From: Hyalella azteca
Taxonomy: Eukaryota > Arthropoda > Malacostraca > Amphipoda > Hyalellidae
Length of the DNA stretch: 64,000 nt
Assembly: GCF_000764305.2 (NCBI RefSeq)
Contig: NW_025947367.1
Span: forward strand, 273,864-337,863
Direction: 5' to 3'
A program made the position numbers and the translations under genes. Position 1 is the first letter of the stretch; every line of letters begins with the position of its first letter. The notes below the pieces were generated by a model. The model saw only the letters and a list, made by a program, of their open reading frames with translations. It had not been told where the DNA came from and made no database searches. Below are positions 36,401-48,600 of the stretch, in pieces.

Positions 36401-39400
36401 ATGGGAACGAGTAACCATGTGCGAACTCATACGGTCGGTCTGAAGTCGGCAGTAGCGAGTCGTACGGCAATTCGACTGTTTGTCAAATTCTACAATAGGT
36501 TTCCGAATGAATTAAAAAAAATAATAGTATTACAACAACAGCAGGTCCCCCGGTCACCCTGCCACCGCTGCAGCCCGGCCTCCACCCTGCAGGTAACGAG
36601 AGCTGCGGGGCAACACAGCGGCCTGTGGGGGCGTACGCAGTGCAAGTGATGTTACCGACCGGTGACCTCAGGAAGGATCACTTCCTCGTGTACGTGCGAG
36701 AACACCCCCACCACCTTCCGAGGAGCCCTGACTGGTGCGTAGGCACAACGAACCCATTCTCAAATTTATATTTTGAGGATGGAAACGAGAATTTGAGTGC
36801 TATTAAATTATCTTTCCGATTGAAGCGAGGAACTCTAATTTGCTGACACATTTATTCTAAATCCATAATAATTATTTCCATGGCAGGAACTGCCACGGCC
36901 CGAACGTGGAACTGCACAGCTTCCGGCAGCGTCTACGCAGGTAATCGCCACCCAATCTCGCGCTGAAGCAACAAAAATTGCTGATATGATATCCACCACC
37001 AAAGTGCGATGTTCATGTAAATAAGACTGCAAATTTTGTGCCATGTGAAGCCGATATATGACTTTGGCTTGCAGGTTTCTCAGGAGGCTCAGGCCCGTGC
37101 GCTCCCCCAGCGTCCCCATGTGCGCTCAACACCACCAAATGCTTCGCAGGTGACGCTCGGCTACACACTATGCTGAAAACCCTTGTTTTGATTGACTGAC
37201 AGAATATTTAATTTCATAACTAATGGCACACTGGCGATGAGATAAACTGCAATTAAAATATTATGAAAGAAGATTGTCTTATCATGAGGAAAATTCGGGT
37301 CAAATAGTTGCGTAAATCACAATAAAATGTATAAAAAAATTTTTAAAGACCACGTTTTTCATGTGGACTCAAAAGTAGAAAATAATTTTTCGGCAGCTAC
37401 TGATCTCTGTTTGCTTTCATTCTCTTGGTCTTTTGTATTTCAGTTAAAATATTTTACAACATCTAAAACGAAAAACGTGGGGCTTACACATGAAAAACGT
37501 TGTTGCGAGCCAATTTACTTAACTTGACGTACGTATCGATGATACGCAACGTCAGCGACTGCTCGTCTATAACGTGAGCGGCCGCACGTCTTACTATATA
37601 TAAATTATATATAGTATATACGCCTGGAAACGTGCAACAAATTATTGATAACTGTATTGTTATCGGGAGCTGAGCTTCCCTAAAAGTTTCAGAGCGCTAG
37701 CTAGTGGGAAAGTTGGTGAAATATCGATTGCAAGATTTGATCATCACAGACAGACAGACACGAAAGCGAGCTAAGAAAAACGTAGTAAAAACAGCAAAAT
37801 TCCAAGAAATTTACCCTATTCTACGTAAAACTGTTTCTGGGAATAGCTCCATTGCCCGTTCGTAAGCAAGGAATGTAAGTAGGACCAATTCGTGCAATTA
37901 AATTTACGAGGTAGCAAAACATAAAATGACAATTTAGAATCGAACGAACATAGAAAATTCATGAAAGTGCATTTTCATAGTGAATAAGTACTATAGTTAT
38001 ATCTGAGTGTTTTCTTTAAAAAATACGGAAATGTTCCAAAAACTTTCAGACAGAGGTATCGGAGATGGAAACTAAAATTTGTAAGTAACTTTTGACCACA
38101 GGGGTGCACAACTCTGTTGCGCATGTATTATTTAAGCAGAGTTCCTCCTACTCCTGTGCTACGCCAATCTGATGCAAGAGTTTTGTGAGGTTATAGCGAA
38201 GTGCGCTGTTGCGCACTACGCACAGCTGTATTCATAAACCAAAGAAAATCGCTAATGGACTAGACTCATATGGACTCATCCTTACGCCGGAAAAGTAATA
38301 AACAAATAATAAATGATAAAGTAATAAAACATATAGTTACGCCGGAATTATATGTGCAAGTATTCCAGGTTGAGACAATTGAAGAAAAGGCAACAATTAG
38401 CGAGCCGACGTGTATTGATTAAAATTTGCTGATTTTTTTTTACTCGTTTGTAATTACGCAACTTGAAATTTGATTAAAATTGTCCGTTCCTGGAACTTGC
38501 CTACAGTGTGTACTCCTACACTTTAGCAGTATTTTTAGCATATCATACGTGTGTAAAACCTAACATTTTCAACCTTCTCCTAGACACATTCCAAACTATT
38601 CTATGCGGTTACATTTCCGAGATGCACACATTAATAATTTTCAAACAAACGAACTGAAACAAGTGCGAGCGTATAGAGTAGGGCATCTCAACTGTTTTAA
38701 TTCCTGCGGTTTAGAATAAATGCGGTATTAAATGCATAAATACAAAATGCATGTCGCTTATTTCTCCTAAATCTTCATGAACGGCAGTGCTCGATTCAGC
38801 TTTGCAGCTGGGAATAAGGGCCAGCATAAGGGCATTTTATAACTGGCTGATACATCAGGGGCCATACTTTCAAAACTGGCTAAGTGAACGTAAGTACTTA
38901 CGCTCTATTTCTTGACTATGATTGGTGGATTTTGCTTGAAAGACCGTCAGTGATTGGCTGATGAACTTACGATCTCTTAACTTTATTTGAAAGTATGGGC
39001 CCTGTTCTGCAATCAACTCGCATATCTTTCGAACGTAGTGCAGTGTATCCTTTTATATCCTTTTCCTGTAGTGCAGTAATTCGTAAGTTTTCAAGGAACG
39101 ATGCTGTGATATCATATTTATTCAATACCTCGCAAGAACCTACTATTAAGTAAAACAACGTCGCCTTGCTGGAGGTCTTAATTAAATGAATGCTTAATTC
39201 ACAAAAGACGAGTTTGATTTAATAAATACTCACCAACAGGAGACAACCAGGGCGCACAGCCAGTACTACCGTCGGGATACCTGCGCTACTTTGGCTGCCG
39301 TACGGTGAATAACCTCCTGAACTACGTGGTGACCTCCGTTATTACCTCCGCGGAGGACTCACACGCTGACCTCATGGGCATCACCTGCTGCTACGCCGGC

Positions 39401-39409
39401 CCGTGTTAG
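33491..39409 (+). CDS. Secreted cysteine-rich protein, copy 2 (frameshifted exon 4)
   Basis: The same seven-exon plan as copy 1: 33491-33671, 33971-34081, 34192-34233, 36545-36734, 36887-36940, 37075-37149 and 39240-39409. The signal peptide, PAN/Apple-like exons (LCAGLCSGQT; VRCVGFSWGRAQQSCQLYS), Thr/Ser linker and C-terminal module (GYLRYFGCRTV...CCYAGPC) are intact. Exon 4 carries a 4-base insertion after CTCGTG, near 36691, relative to copies 1 and 3. This makes the exon 190 instead of 186 bases and throws exons 5-7 out of frame. The gene may therefore be a pseudogene. Alternatively, splicing from an internal donor, GCAG|GTAACG at 36592/36593, is in phase, skips the lesion and would give a 226-residue protein lacking the NCGATQ...GALTG segment. 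Only RNA can decide. Confidence 0.6.
33626..33890 (+). repeat. 46-bp donor array, copy 2 (five units)
   Basis: Donor-like GTACGG/GTACGA sites at 33672, 33718, 33764, 33810 and 33856, all 46 bases apart. The second is preceded by ACTT, not ACAG. Reading on from the ATG, a TGA at 33782 closes the frame, so only the first donor gives an open, phase-1 exon. Confidence 0.85.
34963..35153. repeat. Perfect 82-bp inverted repeat with ambiguous base in the loop
   Basis: Arms 34963-35044 and 35072-35153 match at all 82 positions. The 27-base loop starts with N at 35045. It could be a very young foldback insertion or an assembly artefact. It lies in intron 3 of copy 2, with no counterpart in copy 1. 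Confidence 0.8.
35333..35513 (-). mobile_element. tRNA-derived SINE, unit 2 copy
   Basis: The minus strand begins GGCAGGGTGGCCCACTGGTT (A box within), with B box GGTTCGAACCC about 50 bases downstream, then a unique body ending near 35333. Orthologous to 23666-23850. Confidence 0.7.
35826..36012. repeat. 28-bp tandem repeat in intron 3 of copy 2
   Basis: Six or so units, such as 'ttgtgttacacttttgtgaa', orthologous to 24190-24340. The three central units are nearly identical to each other, suggesting recent local expansion. Confidence 0.75.
37318..37788. other. Unit-2-specific insertion in intron 6
   Basis: Copy 1 runs straight across this point (about 25640). The insert includes an inverted pair around 'acgtttttcatgtg' (37350 and 37480) and a TA-rich stretch near 37600. 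Class unknown; no ORF with recognisable similarity. Confidence 0.5.
38856..39003. mobile_element. Short MITE in intron 6 of copy 2
   Basis: The ends CAGGGGCCATACTTTCAAA and cagggcccatactttcaaa (inverted) bound about 148 bases without coding capacity. It is absent from copy 1. CAGGG termini fit an hAT-type MITE, but no clear target duplication is visible. Confidence 0.65.
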
Positions 39410-39815
39410 GTGCTCGGCTGGCAAAACTTATTGCTCTGCAACCACAGCAGACAAAGAGGTCATTGATCAGTTCCCACAAAAAATCCTCGATGTTCAGTTG
39501 ATAGCCTGAACTGCGTAGGCCCGATCTAAGCTAGTAGTTTACATATATTCTACGGATATATTGTTTTTTAGCGTAGTGAAAAGGTGAAATTAACTAGACA
39601 TTTGAGAAAAAACAAAAGTAATATATGTTCACGCCGTTTATTTTCAATGCAACAGTTAAGATTGAGTGGAGTTTTAACCTGTTAGAGCAGGCAATTGTAG
39701 TGCTTAAATATAGATGGTACATAGTTACGGTATATGTAAGGATATTGCAGCGATTCATTAATTCTATTTACTTGTGAGTTCATCTGCTTGACGCCATCTT
39801 TGTTGCGTTTGACGC

Positions 39816-40611
39816 GGCCGAAGAGCATCATAAGATAGCAGTGAAATCTTCTGTTCTGTCGCACGAGTGCAGTTAGTAAATATTAGATTTGTAAGCGCAC
39901 ACTGTAAGCACGAACCTCTAATATATAAAAGACTAGACGTAGCATCACAATCTTCTCCTTTCCGTAAAAAAAAAATTTCAGAGATTTTTTCTCATGGCTG
40001 CATTTAAAAAAAATTGATGTCACCTGCACCCGCTTCTTTCTACCTTACAACTCAACAATCGATATTGATCTACGCTTATTAATGGGCATCGTGAGTTTTG
40101 TTGCGACCTCATTTCGTATGGCAGATTATTAATTGAAGTAAACGATGAAAATTTCTTTGTATATAATCTAAACTCTTTAATTATGAATTTTTATAACTAC
40201 CTTCACCTTAACACCCCTCAGAAAATTATTTGGCCGTTCTCCCTTCACCTCACATTACTTTGCAATTATAAAAGTTATTTAAAATAAATGTGTGATCAAT
40301 AAATATTTAGTTACTTCCTGAATTTTAACAATACCCCTGTAATTGTTCGGCAGTGAGGTTGAATAAATCATTGAATTAACTGCCATCCAAATTTAGAATT
40401 ACTCAACCGAGAATTACTCAAAAAACACAGCAACCTCGGTGTGTTCTGTTTGAATGAGGATAAGCTGAGCCTTTTAATTTTCTCTTATATACACCTTCCC
40501 ACTAGGAATACCCACTTCAAGCTAAAATTTCGAACTATGCTATTGGAGCTGCTTTATTGACAAATGATAAGTTTTCAACATGTTTTAATACTATTTTCTT
40601 CAAGAAGCTCT
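39816..40611. other. Non-coding DNA, nothing recognised
   Basis: AT-rich sequence beyond the right edge of the duplication. No gene, RNA or repeat is supported. Confidence 0.4.
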
Positions 40612-40795
40612 CCGGTGATTAGAAAAAATATAACTCAGTACTCACTGCAGCGAGTGACAGAGAGCGCATTTTCTCGTCGACGAAAACTTGAGGTCACGGA
40701 CGGACGGACAGACAGACAGACAGACAGACGGACATGGCGAGCACAATAGTGCACTTTTTCCATAAATGAGAAAATGCGCTATAAACATCCCACAG
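40612..40795. repeat. Fragment shared with the hAT-like MITE
   Basis: Inverted match to 6905-7080: 'gaaaatgcgct' at the end, 'ggcgagcacaatagtgca', the GGACAGACA microsatellite and 'ctcgtcgacgaaaa' occur in the reverse order and orientation. Confidence 0.7.
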
Positions 40796-41655
40796 ATGAT
40801 AAAGGACTTATTGTAGGTCCCGTCATTGTGCTTTGCTGTGACATCCAGATGGTTTCATTGAAATTAGAGTGATTGTTACCTAAATTCGTTTAAGGAGGAT
40901 ATGAACACACGATTTTCTGTTCTTTTGTCTCAATAGATGCGGTTCAATTGAGAACCAAAACAATAACGATAACTTTTTATTGTAATTGTAATCCATAATG
41001 CCGAGTTAAATTCATAATTAAAAATATCCCACCCTAGAATATAGAACGTGATGTGTCGGTCAGGTCGGCTGAGGTTTTCAATATATATTAAGTGGTAAAC
41101 ACTCACTGTAATCTATATGTTGCTATGGAGTTGACCTTGGAAGTATGGGTTCGGCATTCAGCCTGATGCAGATTCATACATAGTTCACTAACGCAATATT
41201 CAATAGCATATATAACATAATGATGAATTTAATGTAAAAATTAAAGTAATTCAACTTAAGAGGCAGCTGTTTATTAAGTACTGATGTGGTCCGACGAACA
41301 ACGAGATTGAATATATATAACATTCAATAAAAGAACATAAAGCAAACTCTTAACAAATGGTGTAATAATTAATTCAGATCTGAACGTGATTTTATGCAAC
41401 GAATCGTTTTAAATTTTGGGGGTAAAAGCGCAAAAAAATTATTGGAATTATTGCAATAATATTGCTAGAGTGCCTCTAGGTAAGTTATACTGAACATCTG
41501 ATATATTTCTTCAGTAAGTACTGAAGATATGCCTTAGTTGTAATATTAAACATATTAGTTATATATCAGATATATATTAATATATGGATTGATAATATTT
41601 ATTAGTATATAAGCAGCGTTCACATGGAAACGCTGGAATTATGAGCACGCAAAGG
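40796..41655. other. Non-coding DNA, nothing recognised
   Basis: AT-rich spacer. No supported feature. Confidence 0.4.
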
Positions 41656-41772
41656 GACCTACATGCTGCATGCACCTACATGCTGCATGAACCTACATGC
41701 TGCATGCACCTACATGCTGCATGAACCTACATGCTGCATGAACCTACATGCTGCATGAACCTGCACGTTGCA
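41656..41772. repeat. 17-bp tandem repeat
   Basis: Nearly seven copies of acctacatgctgcatga, some with c in place of the final a. Confidence 0.85.
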
Positions 41773-41894
41773 AAAAATAAAACCTGCTCAATTATATAAC
41801 AGGAATAGTTAACTAGACCTAATATTCCGTTGAGCTCCACTATATCTTGGAAAAATTCTTCCTTCGCTCTAGACATCTCCACATTCTGTACCAA

Positions 41895-42060
41895 TAAAAT
41901 AGTTGAGTCATGGTCCCAACTGTTTACCAATTATATAGCTCAACCATGATCCCAATTGTGTACCTAGTATATAGTTCAACCATGTTCCCAATTGTATACC
42001 TATTATTTAGTTCAACCGTGCTACAAATTGTGTAACCAATTATAGAGGTATGGTCCAAAT
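41895..42060. repeat. 36-bp degenerate tandem repeat
   Basis: Four to five units built on 'atagttcaaccatg', 'cccaattgtgtacc' and 'tattat'. The 'gttcaaccatg' part coincides with the arm of the 37-bp hairpin elements. Confidence 0.7.
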
Positions 42061-42319
42061 TGGTTATGGGGTCACAGAGTTCAGTCGGAACATGAACAAT
42101 GGCCGACATTAGCCGTCAAGAATTAATACAGAGCAATCTATAAATAGTTAGGAGATTAATTACATAAAGTTTGTTGGTAGGTTTGGTTCATGAATTTTCC
42201 TTAATCCAGTAGGAAATGCGGATAAATATCAAACTAATGCTAGAACGATGAATTATATCAACACTAAAAACTATATTTTTTTCAGTTGCATGCAACGTAG
42301 AATTATAACCATAATCAAT

Positions 42320-42710
42320 AAACGCTCAGATCTATACGTATTTCTATACGTATAGATCTATACGCGTACGATTAACGACTAGAGAATTCGTTGATTTAAA
42401 TTATCAAAGAGTCGGACAATTCTTCAGATGACGTTGGTAGATCGAAAGGCATATATCAGGAAGTAGTTTTAGTTTATTATCGTATGAATTAATTAGTAGT
42501 AGTATTAATTAACTAAAACTACTTCCTGATATATGCCTTTCGATCTACCAACTTAATCTGAAGAATTGTCCGACTCTTTGATAGTTTAAATCAACGAATT
42601 CTCTGGTCGTTAATCGCACGCGAATAAATCAAATTCTGCCATCTAAAACTAATTTTTGCAGTATAGATCTATATATACGTATAGATCTATGCGTATAGAT
42701 TTATGAGATC
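42320..42710. mobile_element. Foldback element with ~110-bp arms
   Basis: Arms near 42366-42475 and 42515-42620 are inverted copies ('aaactacttcctgatatatg', 'ctgaagaattgtccgactct') separated by a short AT-rich loop. Outside them are tatacgtatagatctata repeats on both sides. Confidence 0.7.
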
Positions 42711-43560
42711 TATAGGTATTTATCAATATCAAACCTTTAAAAGATGCTCTGAAATTATTTTCGGTATAGCGGCATTTGGGCAGATATACATTGTTGTAAC
42801 AATTTGGAAATGCTATAAAGAAATGGAAAAATTTATCATTCCAGCTTTTAGTGGATTAACTTTGTAAGGTGCATGATTTTAAGTCATTAACTTTGAAGAA
42901 ATCACCAAAGGAATTCCAATATGACATCTATGAACTCCATGATCGCTGGATATGTTATAGCGAGCTATGTTTAGCGGCTTTTGGCCAGCATGTACATCAT
43001 TCAGCACATGATGCCTTCATGTATTCGATAAATTAAATTCATATATAATAAAGTAAATCGTGAAAAAATAAATGCATGTGTAAATCATCGAAAAAATTCC
43101 AAAATATAACTGACTCCATGAACTGCACGGTCGTTGTATATTTTATAGTGAGCTATGTTAAGCGGCTCTTGGCTATCATACTCATCTCTCAGCACCATGA
43201 CGCCTTCATGTATAAATAAATATTTAGATGAATTATTCCGAGCTTCAAGTGCAGCCCAACAATGACTCATGCCGTAATTACAATGCATTTGTATTGAAAT
43301 AATGGTCAAGGTGCTGGGTCTTCGAAGAGAAAAATATGAAGGTTATTTATGATGAATTGAGCAGGAATAGTTCTAATAAATCTTTAACTGCTGACTTACT
43401 CTTATGGAAAATAATTCATAAAATTATAACATGTCATCAGTAGTCATGCTGAGTGACTGCTGTCATTTGGTGAAAACTTTTCACGGTCTTCATGTATTCT
43501 TAAAAATAAGTTATGTACGACCTCTGGCGTGACGTCCAGCTTAATGGAAGTCTGAAATAT
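42711..43560. repeat. Degenerate direct duplication of about 190 bp
   Basis: The sequence at 42930-43030 ('catgatcgctggatatgtta', 'gagctatgtttagcggct', 'gatgccttcatgta') returns in modified form at 43115-43215. Nothing coding. Confidence 0.55.
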
Positions 43561-43561
43561 T

Positions 43562-43800
43562 GACGATTACGATCCTTTATAAAACTACTAGCGTTTGATA
43601 TAAGTCAGGTCACGATATTGACAAGTACAATACACGCAACCTGCAGCGTTTGATGGAAGTCTGGTCACAATATTGACAATTATAATCCACCACGCAACCA
43701 GCAGCGTTTGGTGGAAGTCTGGTCACGATATTGACAATTATAATCCACCACACAACCAGCAGCGTTTGGTGGAAGTCTGGTCACGATAGTTACAATTCCC
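43562..43800. repeat. 58-bp tandem repeat
   Basis: About four copies, each with 'agcagcgtttggtggaagt', 'ctggtcacgatattgacaat' and 'tataatccacca'. The central two are almost identical. Confidence 0.85.
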
Positions 43801-43964
43801 CAGGGCATTAAGAGGCTCACAATAAAACGATCGAACTCGGAATAATTTGAACTACTCAAGTCATACAAAGTACAAATATTCGACATTAATGATCATGTCT
43901 GTGCGCCGCTGTCATTATGATTGGTATCAGAATTTGAGTGAGAAATTGAGGCGAAAAGACGAAG

Positions 43965-44105
43965 AATGTCGGCCTTCACGTATATATTAACACGTCACGT
44001 GTGCAGACACTTACGTGATATGAAGAAACAAAGAGATGAAGAATGACGTCCTTCGCGTATCTATTAATACGGCACGTGTGCAGACACTTTCTTACGAGAT
44101 GATTA
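43965..44105. repeat. ~73-bp direct duplication
   Basis: 'cgtatatattaacacg' with 'cacgtgtgcagacactt' at about 43977-44013 recurs as 'cgtatctattaatacgg' with 'cacgtgtgcagacactt' at about 44056-44091. Confidence 0.6.
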
Positions 44106-44359
44106 AGCTTTAGAATCATAAATGAAGACAATATCAATATAATGGCGATCAAAAGATCGCTCCCTACTCTGCTTCCTGTTAATTCGGCCCCTTTTTTTTG
44201 ATAATTTGGAACATTTCTCGGATGAAGCAGTACATTTTTCTGAAAATGCAGCTCAGTTTCTTAATTATTACTGCGTAATAATTAACAAGTTTTTTAATTA
44301 TTACTGACATATTATTGCGACAACGAGCACGTATCTCTAAAAATAAGTTGCATTTATTC

Positions 44360-44750
44360 CACAATGCGGCACATTTTTCTAATAATGCTATGAATTTCTC
44401 GTAAAATGCGGTACATTTCTTTCATAATGCTAGGCATTTCTCTGATAAAGAAACGTATTTATCTGATAATGCAAATAATTTTTCTAATAATGCTAAGCAT
44501 TTCTCTAACAATGCAACGCATTGCTCTGATAACGTATTGCATTTCTCCGATAATGCGACGCATTTCTCTAATAATGCGACGCATTTCTCTAATAATACAA
44601 CGCATTTTTCTGATAATGCGACGCATATCTCTGATAATGCAAAGCATTTCTCTAATAATGCACCACATTTCTCTGATAATGCGACGCATTTCTTTGATAT
44701 TCGCTAGCACTTCTATGATAATGGGGGCACTTTTATAATAATGGCGCCTA
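44360..44750. repeat. ~21-bp minisatellite
   Basis: Some 15 or more units of 'gcatttctctgataatgcga' with point changes. Open frames across it on both strands (LIMRRIS / REMRRII patterns) follow from the repeat length and are not genes. Confidence 0.85.
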
Positions 44751-45194
44751 CATCACAGAATTGCTTTTCGTAATGCCTCGATATTAGCTGGGCTAAGTGC
44801 AAGCTGCAGGCTTAAGACGAAGCACACGGTAATCCCTTTTCTTTACTCCATTATCCCTGCATTATTCATGGAACCTCATCAAGTATGAAATGATTTATTG
44901 ATGATTCATAGAAGACGTCGAAATGGTAGTCATTTGTATGGCTTATAGTCTGGATATAAGCGAGGTATGAGACTTCATTTGACTGTCTGAGGTAGAACGT
45001 GATGGTTGTTGCTACTGACGGTCTTGTGAAGTTTATCTGATCACTAAATCAGTCATCACCGTTTAGGAGTTTTTATAGAAAACGAAAGAAAACCAAACAA
45101 AACTGTTGATAATTCAGAAATAATAACTTTTCAACAGGTATTTCCCTTGGGAAGCAGAGTGAGCTCATCAAGGCGGCGCATCAGCGTGACCGGA

Positions 45195-45535
45195 GACTTA
45201 GAATAGAAGTGTCGGCGCTGAAGAAATAGGCCCATGGCCTGTTGCCGATTCTTGAACTTTTCGTGACTTGATTCATAAGGGATCCGGCCTTTGGAACCCG
45301 ATCTTTCCATAGCTGACGATTGATTGCCTTGGCACAGCAATCAGTAATAAACTCAGCATCCGGAGCATTGCTTTCGGGAACGTTAAACCAAACAAGATTA
45401 AGTTTTCTTCTCTCTCTATCAAGCAGTTCACGGGTGCTCTCGTTGGCGAGATCAGAGATGACATCTTTGCGGCCTTTACCTTCTGTGTTATCATTATTTT
45501 CTGTTGTGTGCAGATGTGTCCCGAACTCATCATAA
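45195..45535 (-). mobile_element. CR1-type LINE scraps: 3' UTR joined to ORF1
   Basis: 45195-45328 matches the CR1 3' UTR. On the minus strand, 45330-45500 reads DLANESTRELLDRERRKLNL then VWFNVPESNAPDAEFITDCC, typical of the ORF1 protein of this LINE family. The middle is deleted. It lies only about 70 bases upstream of copy 3 exon 1. Confidence 0.65.
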
Positions 45536-45604
45536 GGTCATCTTATTTCTCACGGCGGTTGATCAAATTGAAATTTCACCAGTCTCGACAGTTTTGAAGA
45601 CTTG

Positions 45605-48600
45605 ATGGCAGATCCGCGCGTGATATTGTTGCTGCTGGGGCTGGCAAGTGTAGCGAGCATTCGCTTCAGTGCCCCACACGGGACAGGCTGCGCGGCGACC
45701 ACAGCACAGCTCGTACCGCTCGACCTGTTGTGCGCCATGCAATGTGTCTTGCGCAACGGTGAGTCGTAAGTGCATTGTTTAACTATTAGCTGAACTTTTT
45801 AAACAATTATTTCTACGTTTTAAACCGTTGAATAAACGTTTTAAACCGTTGAATAATCGTTTTAAACCGTTGAATAAACGTTTAAAACCGTTGAATAAAC
45901 GTTTTAAACTGTTGAATAAATGTTTTAAACCGTTAAATAAACGTTTTAGACCGTTAAATAAACGTTTTAAACCGTTAAATAAACGTTTTAAACCATTAAA
46001 TAAACGTTTTAAACTGTTAAATAAACGTGTTGAACAATAAATAAACGTTTGATTGCATTGTTGGGATCAACGCTTAATGGTTTTGGGGTTGGGGTCACCC
46101 CATGGTTATGGAGGTCATCTACGTCTAAAAAATTCTGTATTTACTGATCGATCTTTCTGAAACGTCATACACATATGTAAAACACGAATACAAGGACTTT
46201 TTTTCCTATAATTTTTTCAGATAATGAAGTAGAACGTGAAATGCATGGATAAAGGAAAAAATGTACATTTTTAAATCTCCTCATTCAATTTACGCGATAC
46301 AACGCCGAGAGACATATTCGATTCGTAATGCAAATATCTAACGTCTCTAGGAGCCCATTTTCCCAAAAAAGTATGGGATTTTTTCTATGTATATATAGTA
46401 TACATTTTATATAGTATATATAGTGTATAGTATATAGCATATTGTATATAGTATATATAGTATATAGTATATAGTATGTAGTATATAGTATAGTATAGTA
46501 TATATATTGTGTACACAGGTACACAATAGATAAATCGGAAAAGGGGCTTCTAGAGCCTGTAGACATTTGCTTTATGAATCGAATGATATAGGTAATCATA
46601 GGGAGCGATGGATTTTTAATATAGTGTTTTTTGAAAATTTTTATTGTCAAGGGGGCCAAATGAGTAAAATTGATTGAAAAAAGAAGTAAATGCTAAAAAA
46701 TTGTTCGATAATGTAGCCCCAGTTGTCCCATCGCCCATTACTCGTATTGAGGATACCATCATGCGTCGCACGATACATTTCTGTCCAGTTTAACGCAAAT
46801 AATAATCTATATATGCAATTTTTCAATATTTTTTGTAAAAAATTGTTATAGGCTGGTCATTTTGTGCAAAATAAAAACTGTCTCACTCAAATAATGCATG
46901 CACATACATATAAGCGTTATTTTTTATTAGACGAGCTTTTTCCGCAGCTATAAAATGAGCTCAAAAGCGCAAAAGAGACATATTTGTCGATTTTTTCTGG
47001 TAGACGACCTACTTAAATTATTAATTAGTTCAACCTTGGGTGAGTTCATCGGATAACCATTCGTTCAACTATGGGTGAGTGCACGATTTCCCCTTACTTA
47101 AAGTATCCGATTCTCAACGTTTCCCATCACTTAAAACTATCCTATTCTCAACGATCGAAACTTGAAAATCAATGAAATTTTATGTTTTTACCACGAATTA
47201 AGATTTAGAGATGAGCATTCCTTGTCACTGGTAGTTGTTTAAATGTTTCATCAGTGCAGACATGTTGTTTAGAATGTGAGTTAGCCCAAAATATTCCGTT
47301 AGTATTGTAACTAATATGTCTCAGCAGTGAAGCATCCAAGAATAATGTGCATTTAATTTTAACGTGAATGGAATGAATGTATCGACATTTCATTTGCAGC
47401 ACACAGGAAACATGTCACTACACAAGTACACAGGAAACATGCTATTACGCAGGTACACAGGAAACATGTTACTACACAGGTACACAGGAAACATGTTATT
47501 ACACAGGTACACAGGAAACATGTTACTACACAGGTATACAGGAAACATGTTATTACACAGGTACACAGGAAACATGTTACTACACAGGTACACAGGAAAA
47601 ATGTTACTACACAGGTACACAGGAAACATGTTATTACACAGGTACACAAAACACATGTTACTATTCACGACCAGCAGCTCGTTATTATCTTTCAGTTGGC
47701 TCAGGAATTAAGATTTTTATTGCGCAGGAGCGGCATGCGCGGGCTTCTCGCTGAACAGCGCCGCGCAGAGCTGCCAAACGTACGACGTCGCGCCTGATAT
47801 ATACGATGCGGGACTCTGCTACTTCGACGGTGGGGCATTTAGCTACTACAAAAAAAAAAAAATTTGTAATGCTAATGTACATTGTACATGTAGCAAGGTT
47901 TACTCGAAAAAGTAGTTCCATTTATCTTATATTAATCATAGGTGCGAAAATTTGGTTCATAAAATATTGATTCGACTTTTTGCACAAACTAGAACGTTCA
48001 CTGATAGTCTGAGTTTTTTTACAGGCAACTGACAGGATATCAGAGAGTCCGTTTCAAACAAATCACTAGCAATCGCAATTTTTTCCTTCATGACAGACAA
48101 ATCTGACGATTCTATCATAGCTGTTAGTATTTGGGCATGCAATCGTTCTAATTAGAGAAAAGTTTGAGCAGTAAACTTTAGGCTTCTCAAGTACATGACT
48201 TTGAAGATGGTAATTAACATTCAATTAACATTCACAATTAACATTCATTAAGGTATTAATTTAAACTGTATTATATATTATCAATTAAGGTATATTTCAA
48301 ATACTTCCCATAATTTTTTGAAATCTTCTCTTATACCGGAACAGAGTCAACCGAATAATTTACAAAGCCTCAGCCCATAAGAGGATTATTAATGTACAAT
48401 TGTCATCGTAAAATGACGTGCGTGTAACCAACTTGGTAAACATAGAAGGTAGAGACTCGTACCTGAAATTTGTCTTTTTGATCCATCGTTATGACTGGAT
48501 AGACACTTCGAACTCAACCACTAACTGGTCTACGGACTTGATTGCAAAACGCAACCGAATCGCTCATAAGTCCAATTCCTAATGTGTTTCCGTAAATTTT

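Larger units (their letters stand above)
29495..39815. repeat. Segmental duplication, unit 2
   Basis: Begins with the LYAR fragment, then a CR1 insertion that replaces the equivalent of 16320-17560. From about 30757 it is collinear with 17565-29494. Insertions found only in this unit include 37318-37788 and the MITE at 38856-39003. Confidence 0.8.

Noticed and set aside
41656..42060. CRISPR-like array
   Set aside because: Units are contiguous tandem repeats with no unique spacers, in eukaryotic DNA.
44406..44738. ORFs of isoleucine/arginine repeats on both strands
   Set aside because: Translation of a 21-bp minisatellite. No start context, splice sites or similarity.
45828..46040. Lys/Phe/Leu repeat ORF
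   Set aside because: Product of the 21-bp array in the intron of copy 3.
47359..47754. Cysteine-rich and Thr/Tyr-rich repeat ORFs on both strands
   Set aside because: Products of the 27-bp array, open on both strands simultaneously.
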